From Chitinophaga terrae (ex Kim and Jung 2007) (GTDB lineage: Bacteria; Bacteroidota; Bacteroidia; Chitinophagales; Chitinophagaceae), in the NCBI RefSeq assembly GCF_900107795.1, contig NZ_FNRL01000001.1:244544-308543 (forward strand): a DNA stretch of 64,000 nt, written 5' to 3'. How positions within the stretch are numbered: position 1 is the stretch's first letter; each line of letters begins with the position of its first letter. The notes under the pieces were generated by a model. That model was not told the origin of the DNA. It was given only the letters and a program-made list of their open reading frames with translations, and searched no databases. Shown piece by piece: positions 42,510-52,292 of this stretch. Made by a program: the position numbers and the translations under genes.

Positions 42510-44129
42510 TTATTGCAATATCCTGATCATCATATCCAGTTCTTTGATCAATTCTTCATTATTTCCATCAAAGCCATTTGTCCGGAACCTGATATTCCCT
42601 GCCTGATCGATGATCACTTTATATGGAACGCTTGTAACCTTATAATGGCTAAATGCTTTATATGCCGCCTGCTCTCCCAATTGCTCATCTACCAGGTAGG
42701 TAAAGGGGAAAGGATGATCAGCCGCAAAGTTCTTCACCAGTTTTACCACGTCGTTTTTCTCGAAGGTGCAGATATAGAGGAATACTACCTCCGGGCGCCG
42801 CGCCATTACCTGCTGCATGGCCTGGAAAGAAGCGATGCATGGTTTGCACCAGGTAGCCCAGAAGTCCAGTACCACTATCTTTCCTTTCAGCTTCCCGATA
42901 TCTACCCTGTTGCCGTTTATATCGTTTAGCGACAAGGCCCCAACCTTCTCATTCAGCAACTGTGCTTTTATAGCCTGTTCGGAAATATCCGCTACTTTGG
43001 GCGCCGTAGTGTGAAAGGCTACTATATCACTGAATTTGCGGGCCAATTGCGTGTCTGTACCGGCATACAGACCGGCAGCCAGTTTGTAAACTTCCAGTCC
43101 ATTGAAATTCCGGCTGGTATCGATACCGGCCAGCGCTTTGTCTATATACCCTCTTGCCAGTTCGGGATCAATCGTCTGCATGTTACTTGCTATCTGCGTG
43201 TATACGTTTACTTTATCCGCATTGCGTTGTAAGCGTTGAATATATTTCTCCGCTTCCTCCCGTGCCCCGGCTTTGGCGGCTGCCAGGGCCATCAACTGGT
43301 AAAGAGACAGGTACTCGTACGACTGCGTTGCGCCGCTCTGTTCAGGAAACCGGTTAATAAACTCCCGGAACAAACGCTGTTTATGCGTCCAGTCAGTTTC
43401 TTTCTTTACGGCATCCATAGCGGTTTCACGGACGTATATCCCTGAAGGGTACTGCGTTGTTAATATATTGGCTATAGAGTCGGCCGACTGCTTCCGGCCC
43501 AGGAAACTGAGATACTTCTGCGCCATGGTAAGATCCGTTTCTCCTGCATCCTTATCTTCCAGCAATAAATTTATAAGCATCGCTTTATCTGCCGGTTCAG
43601 GCGAATTCACCAGCATATTAAAGTAAGGCTGCCTGAACTCCCGGAAGGCGGCGGGATTATTTGCCACTTCCTTCTTCATATAAGCGAGCGATTGCTGCTG
43701 GTCTTTCTTCAATGCATACATCCCTTGTTTCAGCATTGCAAGACTATACCAGCTATAGGGAACGGCCCTGCCGTTTTCGGTTAGCGGGAACAGGAAACCG
43801 TTGCCATAGTTATCGTCTGTTGCCGGTCCTTTCTGCACAGCAACGGCAAAAGCCACAGCGTTCGACGGTACCTGCAGTACGCCCGCATAAACATGTTTGG
43901 CTTTAAGTGGTTTCAATACCAGGGTATCTGTTTTTACTACAGCGTTCTTCCCGTGGTACGAGACAATTGCCTGCCATGCGCCGTCTACAGTTGAAGGAAC
44001 CGGACTGCCGGCAGTATCATAGCGTATTTCCATTGTTTGCCCAGAAGAGGGAGCGACCGTCAGACGTTGCTGTGCATTCAGGTTTATAGCCGCTGCCAGG
44101 AAGCAGCATAGCAGCACATTTCTCATCAT
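42510..44129 (-). CDS. Large TlpA-like thioredoxin protein with TPR-like region
   Basis: A 539-aa exported protein with a short signal peptide (LLCCFLAAAINLNAQ). The middle (about 125-345) is helical and repeat-like (KYIQRLQRNADKVNVYTQIA, YIDKALAGIDTSRNF), and the C-terminal 150 residues form a TlpA/ResA thioredoxin fold with the active site WCKPC (FWATWCKPCIASF) and cis-Pro segment SVPYKVIIDQ. It is the last gene of the SusCD locus, 3 nt downstream of the shorter TlpA gene, so it shares its transcript. Confidence 0.87.
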   Translation of the reverse strand: MMRNVLLCCFLAAAINLNAQQRLTVAPSSGQTMEIRYDTAGSPVPSTVDGAWQAIVSYHGKNAVVKTDTLVLKPLKAKHVYAGVLQVPSNAVAFAVAVQKGPATDDNYGNGFLFPLTENGRAVPYSWYSLAMLKQGMYALKKDQQQSLAYMKKEVANNPAAFREFRQPYFNMLVNSPEPADKAMLINLLLEDKDAGETDLTMAQKYLSFLGRKQSADSIANILTTQYPSGIYVRETAMDAVKKETDWTHKQRLFREFINRFPEQSGATQSYEYLSLYQLMALAAAKAGAREEAEKYIQRLQRNADKVNVYTQIASNMQTIDPELARGYIDKALAGIDTSRNFNGLEVYKLAAGLYAGTDTQLARKFSDIVAFHTTAPKVADISEQAIKAQLLNEKVGALSLNDINGNRVDIGKLKGKIVVLDFWATWCKPCIASFQAMQQVMARRPEVVFLYICTFEKNDVVKLVKNFAADHPFPFTYLVDEQLGEQAAYKAFSHYKVTSVPYKVIIDQAGNIRFRTNGFDGNNEELIKELDMMIRILQ

Positions 44130-44132
44130 GTC

Positions 44133-45278
44133 CTATTTAAATAACGATTTGATCTTATTGTCGAGTTCTTCGCCGGTAAGATTGCTGGCAATGATTTTTC
44201 CCTGCTGATCGATGATCACATTGGCCGGTATCCCGATCACAGGATAACGCTTAATAACCGGGCTTTTATCTGCCAGGCCATCTGATACATTAGGCCAGAG
44301 CAACTGTTCTTTTTCAGAGGCTTTTTGCCAGGCAACCCTGTTATTATCCATGCTGAAAGATACTATTTCAAGTCCCTGCGGGTGATATACCTGGTACAAT
44401 GCTTTAAGCATGGGGATTTCGGCCCGGCAAGGCACGCACCACGAAGCCCAGAACTGCAGCAAGGTATATTTATGCGATTTCACCAGGTCGCCCAATCTTT
44501 GCTGACGCCCCTGCAGATCGGGCAATGTAAAATCTATAAAGTCTTCGCCTATCATCTTTCCCTGCCTCCTGGTTATCATTTCCAGTTGTGATTCATTCAT
44601 GCGCCTTGCCTGCTTTAGCAGCTTGCTGTTCTCGCCCAGTTCAGGTGCGGCCGCTTCCACGATCTTCATGCTGGCAGCCCTGTCTGGCTCCAGTTCCAGC
44701 ATTACAGCGGCAATAACGGCGGCTACAGGATCTTTTTTGTTATGCAGCACCTTTTGCAGGTATTGGCTCCTGATATCAAAGCGTTTCATGAAATGCTGGA
44801 TGCCTTCCCATTCAGCCTCGGGGCCTTTACCTGCATTAGGCTGTCTGAACGCCCATACATCCCTGTCGGCCTTTACATAGTCGCTGTCGCGCTGGTACCC
44901 GAGTATCCAGTTATTATACTTTGCGCCACTTACCTGGGAAAGCCCTGTTGAGGTGAGCTTAAACCGCACTTTCCCTGGTTCCAGGATCACCGGGTAAGAG
45001 TACATGCTCCTGCCCTGGTGATAAACCAGGGAAACATTCATTATTTCCTTTACAGGGCAATGCAATTGAAACTTCCCCTGGCGGATGGTATCCGTCGCTA
45101 ATTGTTCAGCATCGCCATACGGGTCGCGCACCAGCGAAACAGCCAGGTTATCTGCATCCGGTATTGTACCGGTTATAGTAAATTCTTTAGGTTGCGGAGC
45201 GCTGTTAAAAGCAAACAATCCTCCCAGGAGCACAGCGCCTGCAAGCACTGCCCTCCATGCCCTGATCATATTTTTCAT
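44133..45278 (-). CDS. DUF4369/TlpA-like thioredoxin protein
   Basis: A 381-aa exported protein: signal peptide (WRAVLAGAVLLGGLFAFNSA), an N-terminal DUF4369-like beta domain (about 30-125, FTITGTIPDADNLAVSLV), a helical linker and a C-terminal AhpC/TSA-type thioredoxin domain with active site WCVPC (FWASWCVPCRAEIPMLK) and cis-Pro segment GIPANVIIDQ. These proteins are commonly downstream of SusC/SusD in Chitinophaga relatives and may reduce disulphides or haem-linked substrates in the periplasm. It is separated from SusD and the next TlpA gene by 3 nt on each side. Confidence 0.9.
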   Translation of the reverse strand: MKNMIRAWRAVLAGAVLLGGLFAFNSAPQPKEFTITGTIPDADNLAVSLVRDPYGDAEQLATDTIRQGKFQLHCPVKEIMNVSLVYHQGRSMYSYPVILEPGKVRFKLTSTGLSQVSGAKYNNWILGYQRDSDYVKADRDVWAFRQPNAGKGPEAEWEGIQHFMKRFDIRSQYLQKVLHNKKDPVAAVIAAVMLELEPDRAASMKIVEAAAPELGENSKLLKQARRMNESQLEMITRRQGKMIGEDFIDFTLPDLQGRQQRLGDLVKSHKYTLLQFWASWCVPCRAEIPMLKALYQVYHPQGLEIVSFSMDNNRVAWQKASEKEQLLWPNVSDGLADKSPVIKRYPVIGIPANVIIDQQGKIIASNLTGEELDNKIKSLFK

Positions 45279-45281
45279 AAA

Positions 45282-46667
45282 CTATCTTGGGTTTTGTGTG
45301 ATTTCCGGGTTCATCGCAATATACTTCCTGCCAATTGCCAAAGCCGTTCTGTTGCTGTTTGGAGCAATTTGGTAAGTTCCATCTGGCAGTATATGCGTTA
45401 CTGTTATACCTGCGTTGTCGAATGTATTGTACCTTCGGATGTCGAACCAGCGGCTACCCCTGAAGGCCATTTCCCTCCTGCGTTCCGCTTTTACCAGGTT
45501 AAGCACTTCAGTAGCGCTGCCTGCACTGAGCTGGTAACTGGCACCGGTTTTATAACGGTTAGCCCTGAGCGTGTTCAGGTCCGACAATGCAGCATCCGTA
45601 TGACCCAATCTTGCATTCGCCTCCGCCCGCAGCAGGTAGGCTTCAGGTACAGATAACCCTTTGGCCGGCGATTTGCCAGACCACTCATTGCTGAAATAAC
45701 CGAAGCTCAAACCGAACTGTTTATCGTCAAAAAAGAAAGCAGGGAACCTCAGGTCATTAGCCTGATCGTAAAGGCTAAGCAACGCGTTGCTGGCATAAAC
45801 AATGGGGCTTATCATCGCGCCGGATTTTTCCAGCAGCATTTCGCTGTTCTGAAAATTCTGCGGGTAGTTCAGTACCGTGGGAAACGAAGGGTTCGGCGGC
45901 AGGTTGTTGAAGTTGACCAGCGTGCTATAATTATTCAGGCTGGAATCTGCATACCGCAAAGCGTTTTGCGCATCGTTGCGGAATAGATAGACTTTCGATA
46001 ATAAAGCAAACGCGCTGGCTTTAACCGGCCTGTTAGTTAGCCCGATAGCCGGCTTGGCCGGCAGGTCCTGCACCGTGCTTAAAAGCTCCGACAGGATATA
46101 GTCGTAAACTTCTGCCACGCTTGCACGCGGCAGCTTTTCTTCAAAGTCGAGGCCTTTGCGGATAGGAACTCCGGGATCTGTACCTGCCGAGCTGCTGAAC
46201 TGTTTTGCATACAGGTTCACCAGTATAAAATAAGCATAGGCCCTGTGTACACTGGCTTCCGCAAACAACTGGCGTTTCTCGGCGGTTGTGCCGCCTGTTG
46301 AGTTCAATACCTGCGAAGTAACCAGGTTGCAGGTATAGACCTGGTTGTACATAGCTTCCCAGTCAACATCCGATTCGCTTTCTGTATAGATATTTTCCGA
46401 AAACTTATAGGCATTCAAGGCGGCCGCTTTGTAGTAGGTCAGCGAAAACTGGTTGATAGACATATCGTCATCCAGCATCAGGTCCATACTATAAGTATTA
46501 AAGAAGCCATTCGATTTTTGCTGGGCGGAAGTTTCATCCAGCAACAACCGGTAGTCGGAGGTCTTTTCAGGAATAAACGCCCCTTTTGGTTTAATGTCCA
46601 GGTATTTTTTACAAGACGTGGCGCCAAGTAAAATTCCGCTGGCAATATATATGATTAATTTTCTCAT
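45282..46667 (-). CDS. SusD/RagB-family outer-membrane lipoprotein
   Basis: A 461-aa surface lipoprotein that captures nutrient for the SusC channel. The lipobox is ATSC (Cys19, followed by KKYLDIKPKG). The TPR-rich fold is seen in YFILVNLYAKQF, KLPRASVAEVYDYILSEL and YLLRAEANARLGHTDAALSD, with the C-terminal RRREMAFRGSRWFDIRRYN typical of the family. The ligand is not predictable. It lies 10 nt after susC. Confidence 0.95.
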   Translation of the reverse strand: MRKLIIYIASGILLGATSCKKYLDIKPKGAFIPEKTSDYRLLLDETSAQQKSNGFFNTYSMDLMLDDDMSINQFSLTYYKAAALNAYKFSENIYTESESDVDWEAMYNQVYTCNLVTSQVLNSTGGTTAEKRQLFAEASVHRAYAYFILVNLYAKQFSSSAGTDPGVPIRKGLDFEEKLPRASVAEVYDYILSELLSTVQDLPAKPAIGLTNRPVKASAFALLSKVYLFRNDAQNALRYADSSLNNYSTLVNFNNLPPNPSFPTVLNYPQNFQNSEMLLEKSGAMISPIVYASNALLSLYDQANDLRFPAFFFDDKQFGLSFGYFSNEWSGKSPAKGLSVPEAYLLRAEANARLGHTDAALSDLNTLRANRYKTGASYQLSAGSATEVLNLVKAERRREMAFRGSRWFDIRRYNTFDNAGITVTHILPDGTYQIAPNSNRTALAIGRKYIAMNPEITQNPR

Positions 46668-46677
46668 GATCCGCGAT

Positions 46678-49600
46678 TTAAAAATTAGCCTTAATACTAA
46701 AGGTGAATTCGGCTGGCGGCGCCAGTAAAATATTCGACGTACTCAGGTCAGATGCGTAGTCAGGATCGATCTTTTCTTTATTGAATAAGAATACGCCCAG
46801 GTTGCGGGCCTGCAAAGAGGTAGTGATCCTTTCAGCTTTTATCCTGCCTGAAATAATAGATGGCACCTGGTAGCTTAAGATCAGTTCGTTGAAACGGATG
46901 TTGGAAGCGGTAGCCACATGGATATCGGCGTACCGTATGTAGTTGTCAAATACAGAGAGCCCCGACTGGCTTGCCGGCATAGCCGGCACATTGGTGAATT
47001 GTTCATCGCCCGCTTTCTGCCAGCGTTTATCCCAGTCTTTATGTATCTCGCTCACCTGTTCAAACAACTTTGCATACTGCAATTGCGGTATCCTGAAACG
47101 ATGTCCGAAATTATAGGCAAAGCCGGCGGTTAAAGAAAACGCTTTATAGCCGAAATCAAAATACCAACCACCGTAATGAGGGGGCACTGTTGTTCCCTGG
47201 TAAACCAGGGCGGCGATGCTGGTCATCTCTTTGGTATAATCTACTGCTTCATTCTTTTCATTATATACCTGTGGTGCGCCGGTACTGCTTAGTCCTGCCC
47301 ATTTATAGCTGTACAGGTAGTTCAGTGGCTTGCCTGCCTGGGCCAATCCAGCCGTATAGGCGCCTACGGTAGGATTCGGGAAATCGACGCTCACCACTTC
47401 ATTTTTATTATAGCTGTAGTTCAGGGTTGTGCTGATATTCAATTTGCGTTTCAGTAACACCGCGCTGATACGGGCATCAACGCCGCTATTGCGCATGCTT
47501 GCATAGTTGATATAAGCGCTGTTGAAACCATAAGTACCGTTGATAGTAGCATTGCCAAGCAGATCGGTGCTGTAACGGTTATAATATTCTACACTACCTC
47601 TCAGCCGGTTGTTAAGCAGCACATAATCGATACCGATGTTTTTCACTGTTGTTTTCTCCCAACGCAACAGCGGGTTGGCGGGGTTGGAAATATAACCATA
47701 GTTCAGGTTGGTCTGCTGATCCTTTGCTACCTTGGCAATGAGGAAAGGACTGGTAGATCTGTCCACATTCCCGTTGATCCCGTAAGTAGCCCTCAGGATA
47801 AGCACAGAGAAGGGGCTGTTCATCATAAAGTCTTCTTTCTGCAACTGCCAGCTAACGCCGGCAGACCATAGCCAAACATTTTTGTATTTATCGCTGGACC
47901 CGAAGAGGTTTGTTTTATCCAGCCTCGCGGAAGCGTTCAGGGAATACTTGTCTTTATATGTATAACCGGCATTGGAATAAATAGAAACATACCTGTTGGT
48001 CGTATCTGCAAAAATGGTAGCATCGCGGATGTAGGACTTGGTACCCAGGATATTGGTATACCCGTTCACGTAGTCGAGATTGGCGTATTGGAGCGTATTC
48101 GGATCGTAGCCATATTTCGTTTGGCTGGAAGATTTTCCTCGTACTTCGCGGATCTCGAAACCGGCGATAGCCGTCAGCTCATGATCGTTGTTCCCGATTG
48201 TTCCGTCGAACTTCAGTTGATTCCGCAGGGTGTGCGATTGCAGATGCGCTTCTGCAATGCTGAAAATACTTCCTTTAGGCAGGCCTGTGGTCATCTGTCC
48301 GTTCTTCACATAGGTAGAGAAATTCACCTGGTTCCTCACATCGTAGGTTTCTTCATTTTCCAGGACGGTGTTGGTGCTGCTGTAATTCTCGTACTGGTAG
48401 TTGCTGCTGATGGAAAAGCCTTTAGACAACAGGTAAGTGATTCCTGCTACCGCGGTTACATTCCTGTTCTGCGTTTTGTTGTTCGTATTCCTGAATTCCT
48501 GCAGCAAGTTGTAGTTCCAGTTGTAAGGGTATCCCGACTGGTATAAAGCGTCTTTATCCGCCTGGTAAAAGGTCTTGGGCTGAGGCACATAGTTGCCATT
48601 CGCATCCAGCATCTGCTGGTATGGGAGCAGGTTGTTCAGCGCATCCAGCGTGAGGCCGCTGTTGTTGAAGTTCGACATCACGAAATTCACGCCCATGTCC
48701 AGGTGCAGTTTTTTTGTTAAGGCAGTGGATTGGAACAGGTCGGCGGAGAATCTTTCATTCCCTGTATTTTTCATATAGGAGGGAACGTTATCATAACTGA
48801 ACGAACCTCTTGTACTGCTTTTTTCTCCTTTGGCGGCCAGTGAAAGATTGTATTGCTGCCGAAGGGCCGATTGCATAAACAGGTCGCTGAATTCATCCAA
48901 TCCATGATATTGCTTTAGTGAGTCAGTGATCCTTGCCGCGTTGGCAGGATTGTTCAACCAGGCATCTGCCACGGGGCTGATCGCATTTCTCGGTTTGCCG
49001 TAAAGAGTGGTCAGTTTATTATCCACTTTGTATTTTTCGAAGTCCATGAATGAACCTGTGGAAGCGAAAGGAATATCAGATAAAGAAGGTTTTGTCCTGT
49101 AGGCCAGGGAAGTGCTGAAACTTATATCCAGCGGCTTGCGGGAAGCGGCGCCACGTTTTGTCTGGATCACGATCACCCCGTTGGAGGCCCTGACACCCCA
49201 GATAGAAGCGGCAGAAGCATCTTTCAGCACGGTAATGCTTTCCACATCGTTGGGGTTGATGGTGTTGATATCCCTTTCTACGGCAAAACCATCTATTACC
49301 AGTAAAGGACTGCGATCTGCCAGGAAAGTGCTTCGACCGCGTATGGTCATGCGGCCGTCGGAGCCTACCAGCAGGCCTGGTACCTGGCCTTGCAGGTAGT
49401 TGATCAGGCTATAGTTATTCCTTTTCTCCAGCGTGGCGGTATTCAGCACGCCGAACGAACCTGCGGCCCGTTCACGCGACAGGCTTTGGTAACCTGTATT
49501 CACCACGGCTATTTCATTCAGTTCATTCACTGCAATGCTGAGTTGCAGGTTTCCCAGGTTCTTGTCCTGGCCTGCCACTTCCAGCGTTGAACGATAAGGC

Positions 49601-50163
49601 TGGAAACCGATTGAAGTTACTTCTATTGTATACTTGCCTGCCGGAACCTGGGCGATGGTAAAGTTCCCGTTTTCGTCGGTTACGGCGCCTTTGCCAAGCG
49701 GCGTAATTTTCACTGTGGCCAAAGGAAGTGCGGCGCCTTCCGGGTCAAGAACGCGGCCCGATACAGCAGCCAGGTTTTGAGAAGAAGGCGCATTCTTCAG
49801 CCCCAGGTAGATGCTTTTATTTACGATCCGCCAGTCGACAGGCCGGTCTTTAAACCCTTCAGCCAGTGCAGTTTGCAATGCAACGCTGTTTACCGTTACC
49901 GATATATTGCCTATTTGTTTCGGGAGCGCTTCATCATAGAAGAAGCCATATCCTGTCTGCTTCTTTATCTCCCTGAAAAACTGTTCTACAGGCGCATTGT
50001 GCAGGTTAAGACTAACCTGCTGGCCGAATGAAACAGCGCTTACCTGCAGCGATAATATTAACAGCAATAAAACCTTGTTCATAAGCCGGGTGCTACCGGG
50101 CAGGCGTTTCCTGTGGAAAACAGCGCCCTTACCGGATCTCTCCGGCATAAATAATAAATTCAT
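46678..50163 (-). CDS. SusC/RagA TonB-dependent transporter with STN signalling domain
   Basis: A 1161-aa outer-membrane transporter. A long N-terminal extension and signal segment (NKVLLLLILSLQVSAVSFGQ) is followed by an STN (secretin/TonB short) domain (about 55-105), a carboxypeptidase-regulatory-like domain (about 115-205, VSGRVLDPEGAALPLATVKI), the TonB plug (about 230-345, LKDASAASIWGVRASNGVIV) and the beta-barrel. The STN domain marks it as a transducer that signals to the upstream FecR and ECF sigma factor. The start at 50163 is kept because basic extensions of this type precede the signal segment in Chitinophaga SusC proteins; the ATG at 50082 is the alternative. Confidence 0.95.
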   Translation of the reverse strand: MNLLFMPERSGKGAVFHRKRLPGSTRLMNKVLLLLILSLQVSAVSFGQQVSLNLHNAPVEQFFREIKKQTGYGFFYDEALPKQIGNISVTVNSVALQTALAEGFKDRPVDWRIVNKSIYLGLKNAPSSQNLAAVSGRVLDPEGAALPLATVKITPLGKGAVTDENGNFTIAQVPAGKYTIEVTSIGFQPYRSTLEVAGQDKNLGNLQLSIAVNELNEIAVVNTGYQSLSRERAAGSFGVLNTATLEKRNNYSLINYLQGQVPGLLVGSDGRMTIRGRSTFLADRSPLLVIDGFAVERDINTINPNDVESITVLKDASAASIWGVRASNGVIVIQTKRGAASRKPLDISFSTSLAYRTKPSLSDIPFASTGSFMDFEKYKVDNKLTTLYGKPRNAISPVADAWLNNPANAARITDSLKQYHGLDEFSDLFMQSALRQQYNLSLAAKGEKSSTRGSFSYDNVPSYMKNTGNERFSADLFQSTALTKKLHLDMGVNFVMSNFNNSGLTLDALNNLLPYQQMLDANGNYVPQPKTFYQADKDALYQSGYPYNWNYNLLQEFRNTNNKTQNRNVTAVAGITYLLSKGFSISSNYQYENYSSTNTVLENEETYDVRNQVNFSTYVKNGQMTTGLPKGSIFSIAEAHLQSHTLRNQLKFDGTIGNNDHELTAIAGFEIREVRGKSSSQTKYGYDPNTLQYANLDYVNGYTNILGTKSYIRDATIFADTTNRYVSIYSNAGYTYKDKYSLNASARLDKTNLFGSSDKYKNVWLWSAGVSWQLQKEDFMMNSPFSVLILRATYGINGNVDRSTSPFLIAKVAKDQQTNLNYGYISNPANPLLRWEKTTVKNIGIDYVLLNNRLRGSVEYYNRYSTDLLGNATINGTYGFNSAYINYASMRNSGVDARISAVLLKRKLNISTTLNYSYNKNEVVSVDFPNPTVGAYTAGLAQAGKPLNYLYSYKWAGLSSTGAPQVYNEKNEAVDYTKEMTSIAALVYQGTTVPPHYGGWYFDFGYKAFSLTAGFAYNFGHRFRIPQLQYAKLFEQVSEIHKDWDKRWQKAGDEQFTNVPAMPASQSGLSVFDNYIRYADIHVATASNIRFNELILSYQVPSIISGRIKAERITTSLQARNLGVFLFNKEKIDPDYASDLSTSNILLAPPAEFTFSIKANF

Positions 50164-50221
50164 ACATTTGATTTGGGTTGAGAAATAAAAATCTGCAAGT
50201 ATTTTTTGAATCGCCCTTTAC

Positions 50222-50255
50222 AACCGGAAGTATCGGAAGTACTTCCGGTTTTTTT
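50222..50255 (+). terminator. Hairpin with T-run between fecR and susC
   Basis: A perfect 11-bp stem (AACCGGAAGTA / TACTTCCGGTT, loop TCGGAAG) is followed on the plus strand by seven T. All flanking genes are on the minus strand, where the stem is preceded by the A-run. It may block antisense transcription or shape the fecR-susC transcript. Confidence 0.5.
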
Positions 50256-50325
50256 CAGATACGACTCCTGTAACCTGCGGGACCATGACAAATTGGTTGA
50301 CGCTTCATGTTGGTTGGTTTTTGAT

Positions 50326-51450
50326 TTAAGGCATAATAATCACTTTGCGGCCTTCTGTCCTGTAGTTGATACCACTGACAGACAACCCTGTAAGGACTTC
50401 TGACAAACTGGACGATCTTGGAATTTCTCCGCTGAACTTCTTTGTTGGAACGGCTCCGGCAAATACGACCTCTATGTCGTACCACCTGGAGATCTGTTGC
50501 ATCACTTCCCGGATGCCTGCCTGCCGGAACTGGAAATAGCCGTTCATCCAGGCGATGGCCTGTTCTGTATCTGCGTGTGCCGTTAGTGTGAGCACCTGCG
50601 GCTGACCGCTGGTTTTGCTTACAGCCTGCTGACCAGGCAAAAGCGTAAGACTGTTTTGGCTGCTGATCTTTACTTTACCCTGTAACAGGGTGATCTTCTG
50701 TTCTTCGTCGTTGGAATAGGCGCTGATATTGAATTTCGTGCCCAATACTTCAACCGAGGTATTATTGGCTGTTACTTTAAAAGGTTTATTATGGAGCTGC
50801 GCCACTTCAAAATAGGCTTCACCGGTAACGGATACATTTCTTGAACCGGCGGGGAAACTGACAGGGAAACGGATGCTCGACATAGCATTCAACCAGACCT
50901 TTGTACCATCGGGCAATACGAGTTTGTACTGGCCTCCTTTGGGGGTATTCAGCACATTGAAACTGCGGCTGTCGGAAGGCTGGTTATCCAGGCTGGTATA
51001 TACGAGGGTACCATTCTTTTGCTGGCTGATGGCGGTATTTTCTTCCCTGGCCAGTTCCTTATGTTCCTGTTGGTCGAGGGTAATGACCTTACCATTTGCC
51101 AGGGTAAGGGTAGCCTTATTGCTGCCGGGTGCAAGGGCTGCAACAACGGGAGGCGTGTTAACGGTTTGTTGTGGTTTATGATATAGCCAGAACAGGCTGC
51201 ATCCTGCCAATAGTATAACAGCAGCAGCATATTGCAGCCAGCGGCGTTTATAAACGGGAACAAGCCCGATGCGCCTGTCGATCTTTGCTTTCAGCTGTTC
51301 CTGCGCTTCCAGGTAACGGCTGCCTTCCAGCTCCCAGGATTGCTCGTTCACCAGCGACTCGTACCATTGCTCAACGCTGGCCTGTTCTTCAGGCGTGCAC
51401 CTGTTTTCCAGGTATTTCTTCAGTAATGATTTAGCCTCCTTTGGATTCAT
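50326..51450 (-). CDS. FecR-family anti-sigma factor
   Basis: A 374-aa protein. An N-terminal cytoplasmic helical segment (MNPKEAKSLLKKYLENRCTP) that binds the sigma factor, one membrane segment (about 70-90, LQYAAAVILLAGCSLFWL), a FecR domain (about 165-260, FNVLNTPKGGQYKLVLPDGT, VTGEAYFEVAQLHNKPF) and a C-terminal DUF4974-like STN-binding domain (MQQISRWYDIEVVFAG) are seen in order. It receives the SusC STN signal and controls the adjacent sigma factor, 72 nt upstream. Confidence 0.94.
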   Translation of the reverse strand: MNPKEAKSLLKKYLENRCTPEEQASVEQWYESLVNEQSWELEGSRYLEAQEQLKAKIDRRIGLVPVYKRRWLQYAAAVILLAGCSLFWLYHKPQQTVNTPPVVAALAPGSNKATLTLANGKVITLDQQEHKELAREENTAISQQKNGTLVYTSLDNQPSDSRSFNVLNTPKGGQYKLVLPDGTKVWLNAMSSIRFPVSFPAGSRNVSVTGEAYFEVAQLHNKPFKVTANNTSVEVLGTKFNISAYSNDEEQKITLLQGKVKISSQNSLTLLPGQQAVSKTSGQPQVLTLTAHADTEQAIAWMNGYFQFRQAGIREVMQQISRWYDIEVVFAGAVPTKKFSGEIPRSSSLSEVLTGLSVSGINYRTEGRKVIIMP

Positions 51451-51522
51451 GACATACTATTTCCCTCTTAGGTTAGTGACATAATGGAAGCAACAGTGGT
51501 AGACCGGGAGAAAAAAAATTTT

Positions 51523-52122
51523 TTAAGACTGATGAGGGATGATAGAAAGCAGGAAAATTAGTCCTGCCGGCATATAGCCAACCTGGTTGCGCAGGCGTTG
51601 CAATGCGTTGCTGATCTGTTTCCTGACGGTTTCTTCGCTGATCCCCAGTTGTATGGCTATTTCTTTGTACGAGAGCTGCTGCTTGCGACTCAAATTAAAT
51701 ATTTCCCTCATCTTTTCAGGCAGGCTGGCGATGGCCTGTTCAATCTTTTCTTCCAGGTTGCGCATATGGAGGAGGGTTTCAGGGGATGGTACACCGCCGT
51801 TATCTATCTGATCAGATAAGCGTTGCAGGTAATTGGAACGGGTAATATTCCTTTCTATATTTCTGATGGCCATATAGCGGGCGCTGTTGAAGAGATAAGT
51901 GGATAGCGCATAGTTTATTTCCAGTTTGGACCTGTTCTTCCAGATGGAAACAAATATCTCCTGCACAATATCTTCTGCTTCCGAATACACACGAACTGCC
52001 TTCATTGTATGCTGCATCAACGGATACCAGTATTTATTGTAGATGGCGGTAAATGCCTCATGATCTCCGTCCTTCATCATCTGCAGCAATGATACATCAT
52101 CTGTGGCAGTGTGTTTTGTCAT
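51523..52122 (-). CDS. ECF-type sigma-70 factor (FecI-like)
   Basis: A 199-aa sigma factor with region 2 (FTAIYNKYWYPLMQHTMKAV, SEAEDIVQEIFVSIWKNR) and region 4 (LPEKMREIFNLSRKQQLSY, EIAIQLGISEETVRKQISNA). It probably drives the SusC/SusD operon on release by FecR. It is the first gene of the minus-strand locus. A short C-terminal hydrophobic tail (GLIFLLSIIPHQS) is common in Bacteroidetes ECF factors of this group. Confidence 0.95.
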   Translation of the reverse strand: MTKHTATDDVSLLQMMKDGDHEAFTAIYNKYWYPLMQHTMKAVRVYSEAEDIVQEIFVSIWKNRSKLEINYALSTYLFNSARYMAIRNIERNITRSNYLQRLSDQIDNGGVPSPETLLHMRNLEEKIEQAIASLPEKMREIFNLSRKQQLSYKEIAIQLGISEETVRKQISNALQRLRNQVGYMPAGLIFLLSIIPHQS

Positions 52123-52227
52123 TCTACCCTGTTTAATACTCCAGTAAAAGTAAAAAAAAGCCGTTAATATAGAAATTATCCGCCCAATAAATGCCCCCTA
52201 AACCTGGCTTTTCTCCCTGCAAAAACG

Positions 52228-52235
52228 TATCTTTG
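52228..52235 (+). promoter_or_regulatory. Candidate -7 box upstream of chrA
   Basis: TATCTTTG, identical to the tRNA-Gly -7 box at 11433-11440 and a match to TAnnTTTG. A clear TTTG -33 box at the usual distance is missing; TGG at 52205-52207 is a weak substitute. Confidence 0.3.
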
Positions 52236-52292
52236 CCAGCTCGCTGAAGAGGCTTATTCCACTATATTTTAACCCGTTGCTAACGATTGTTG

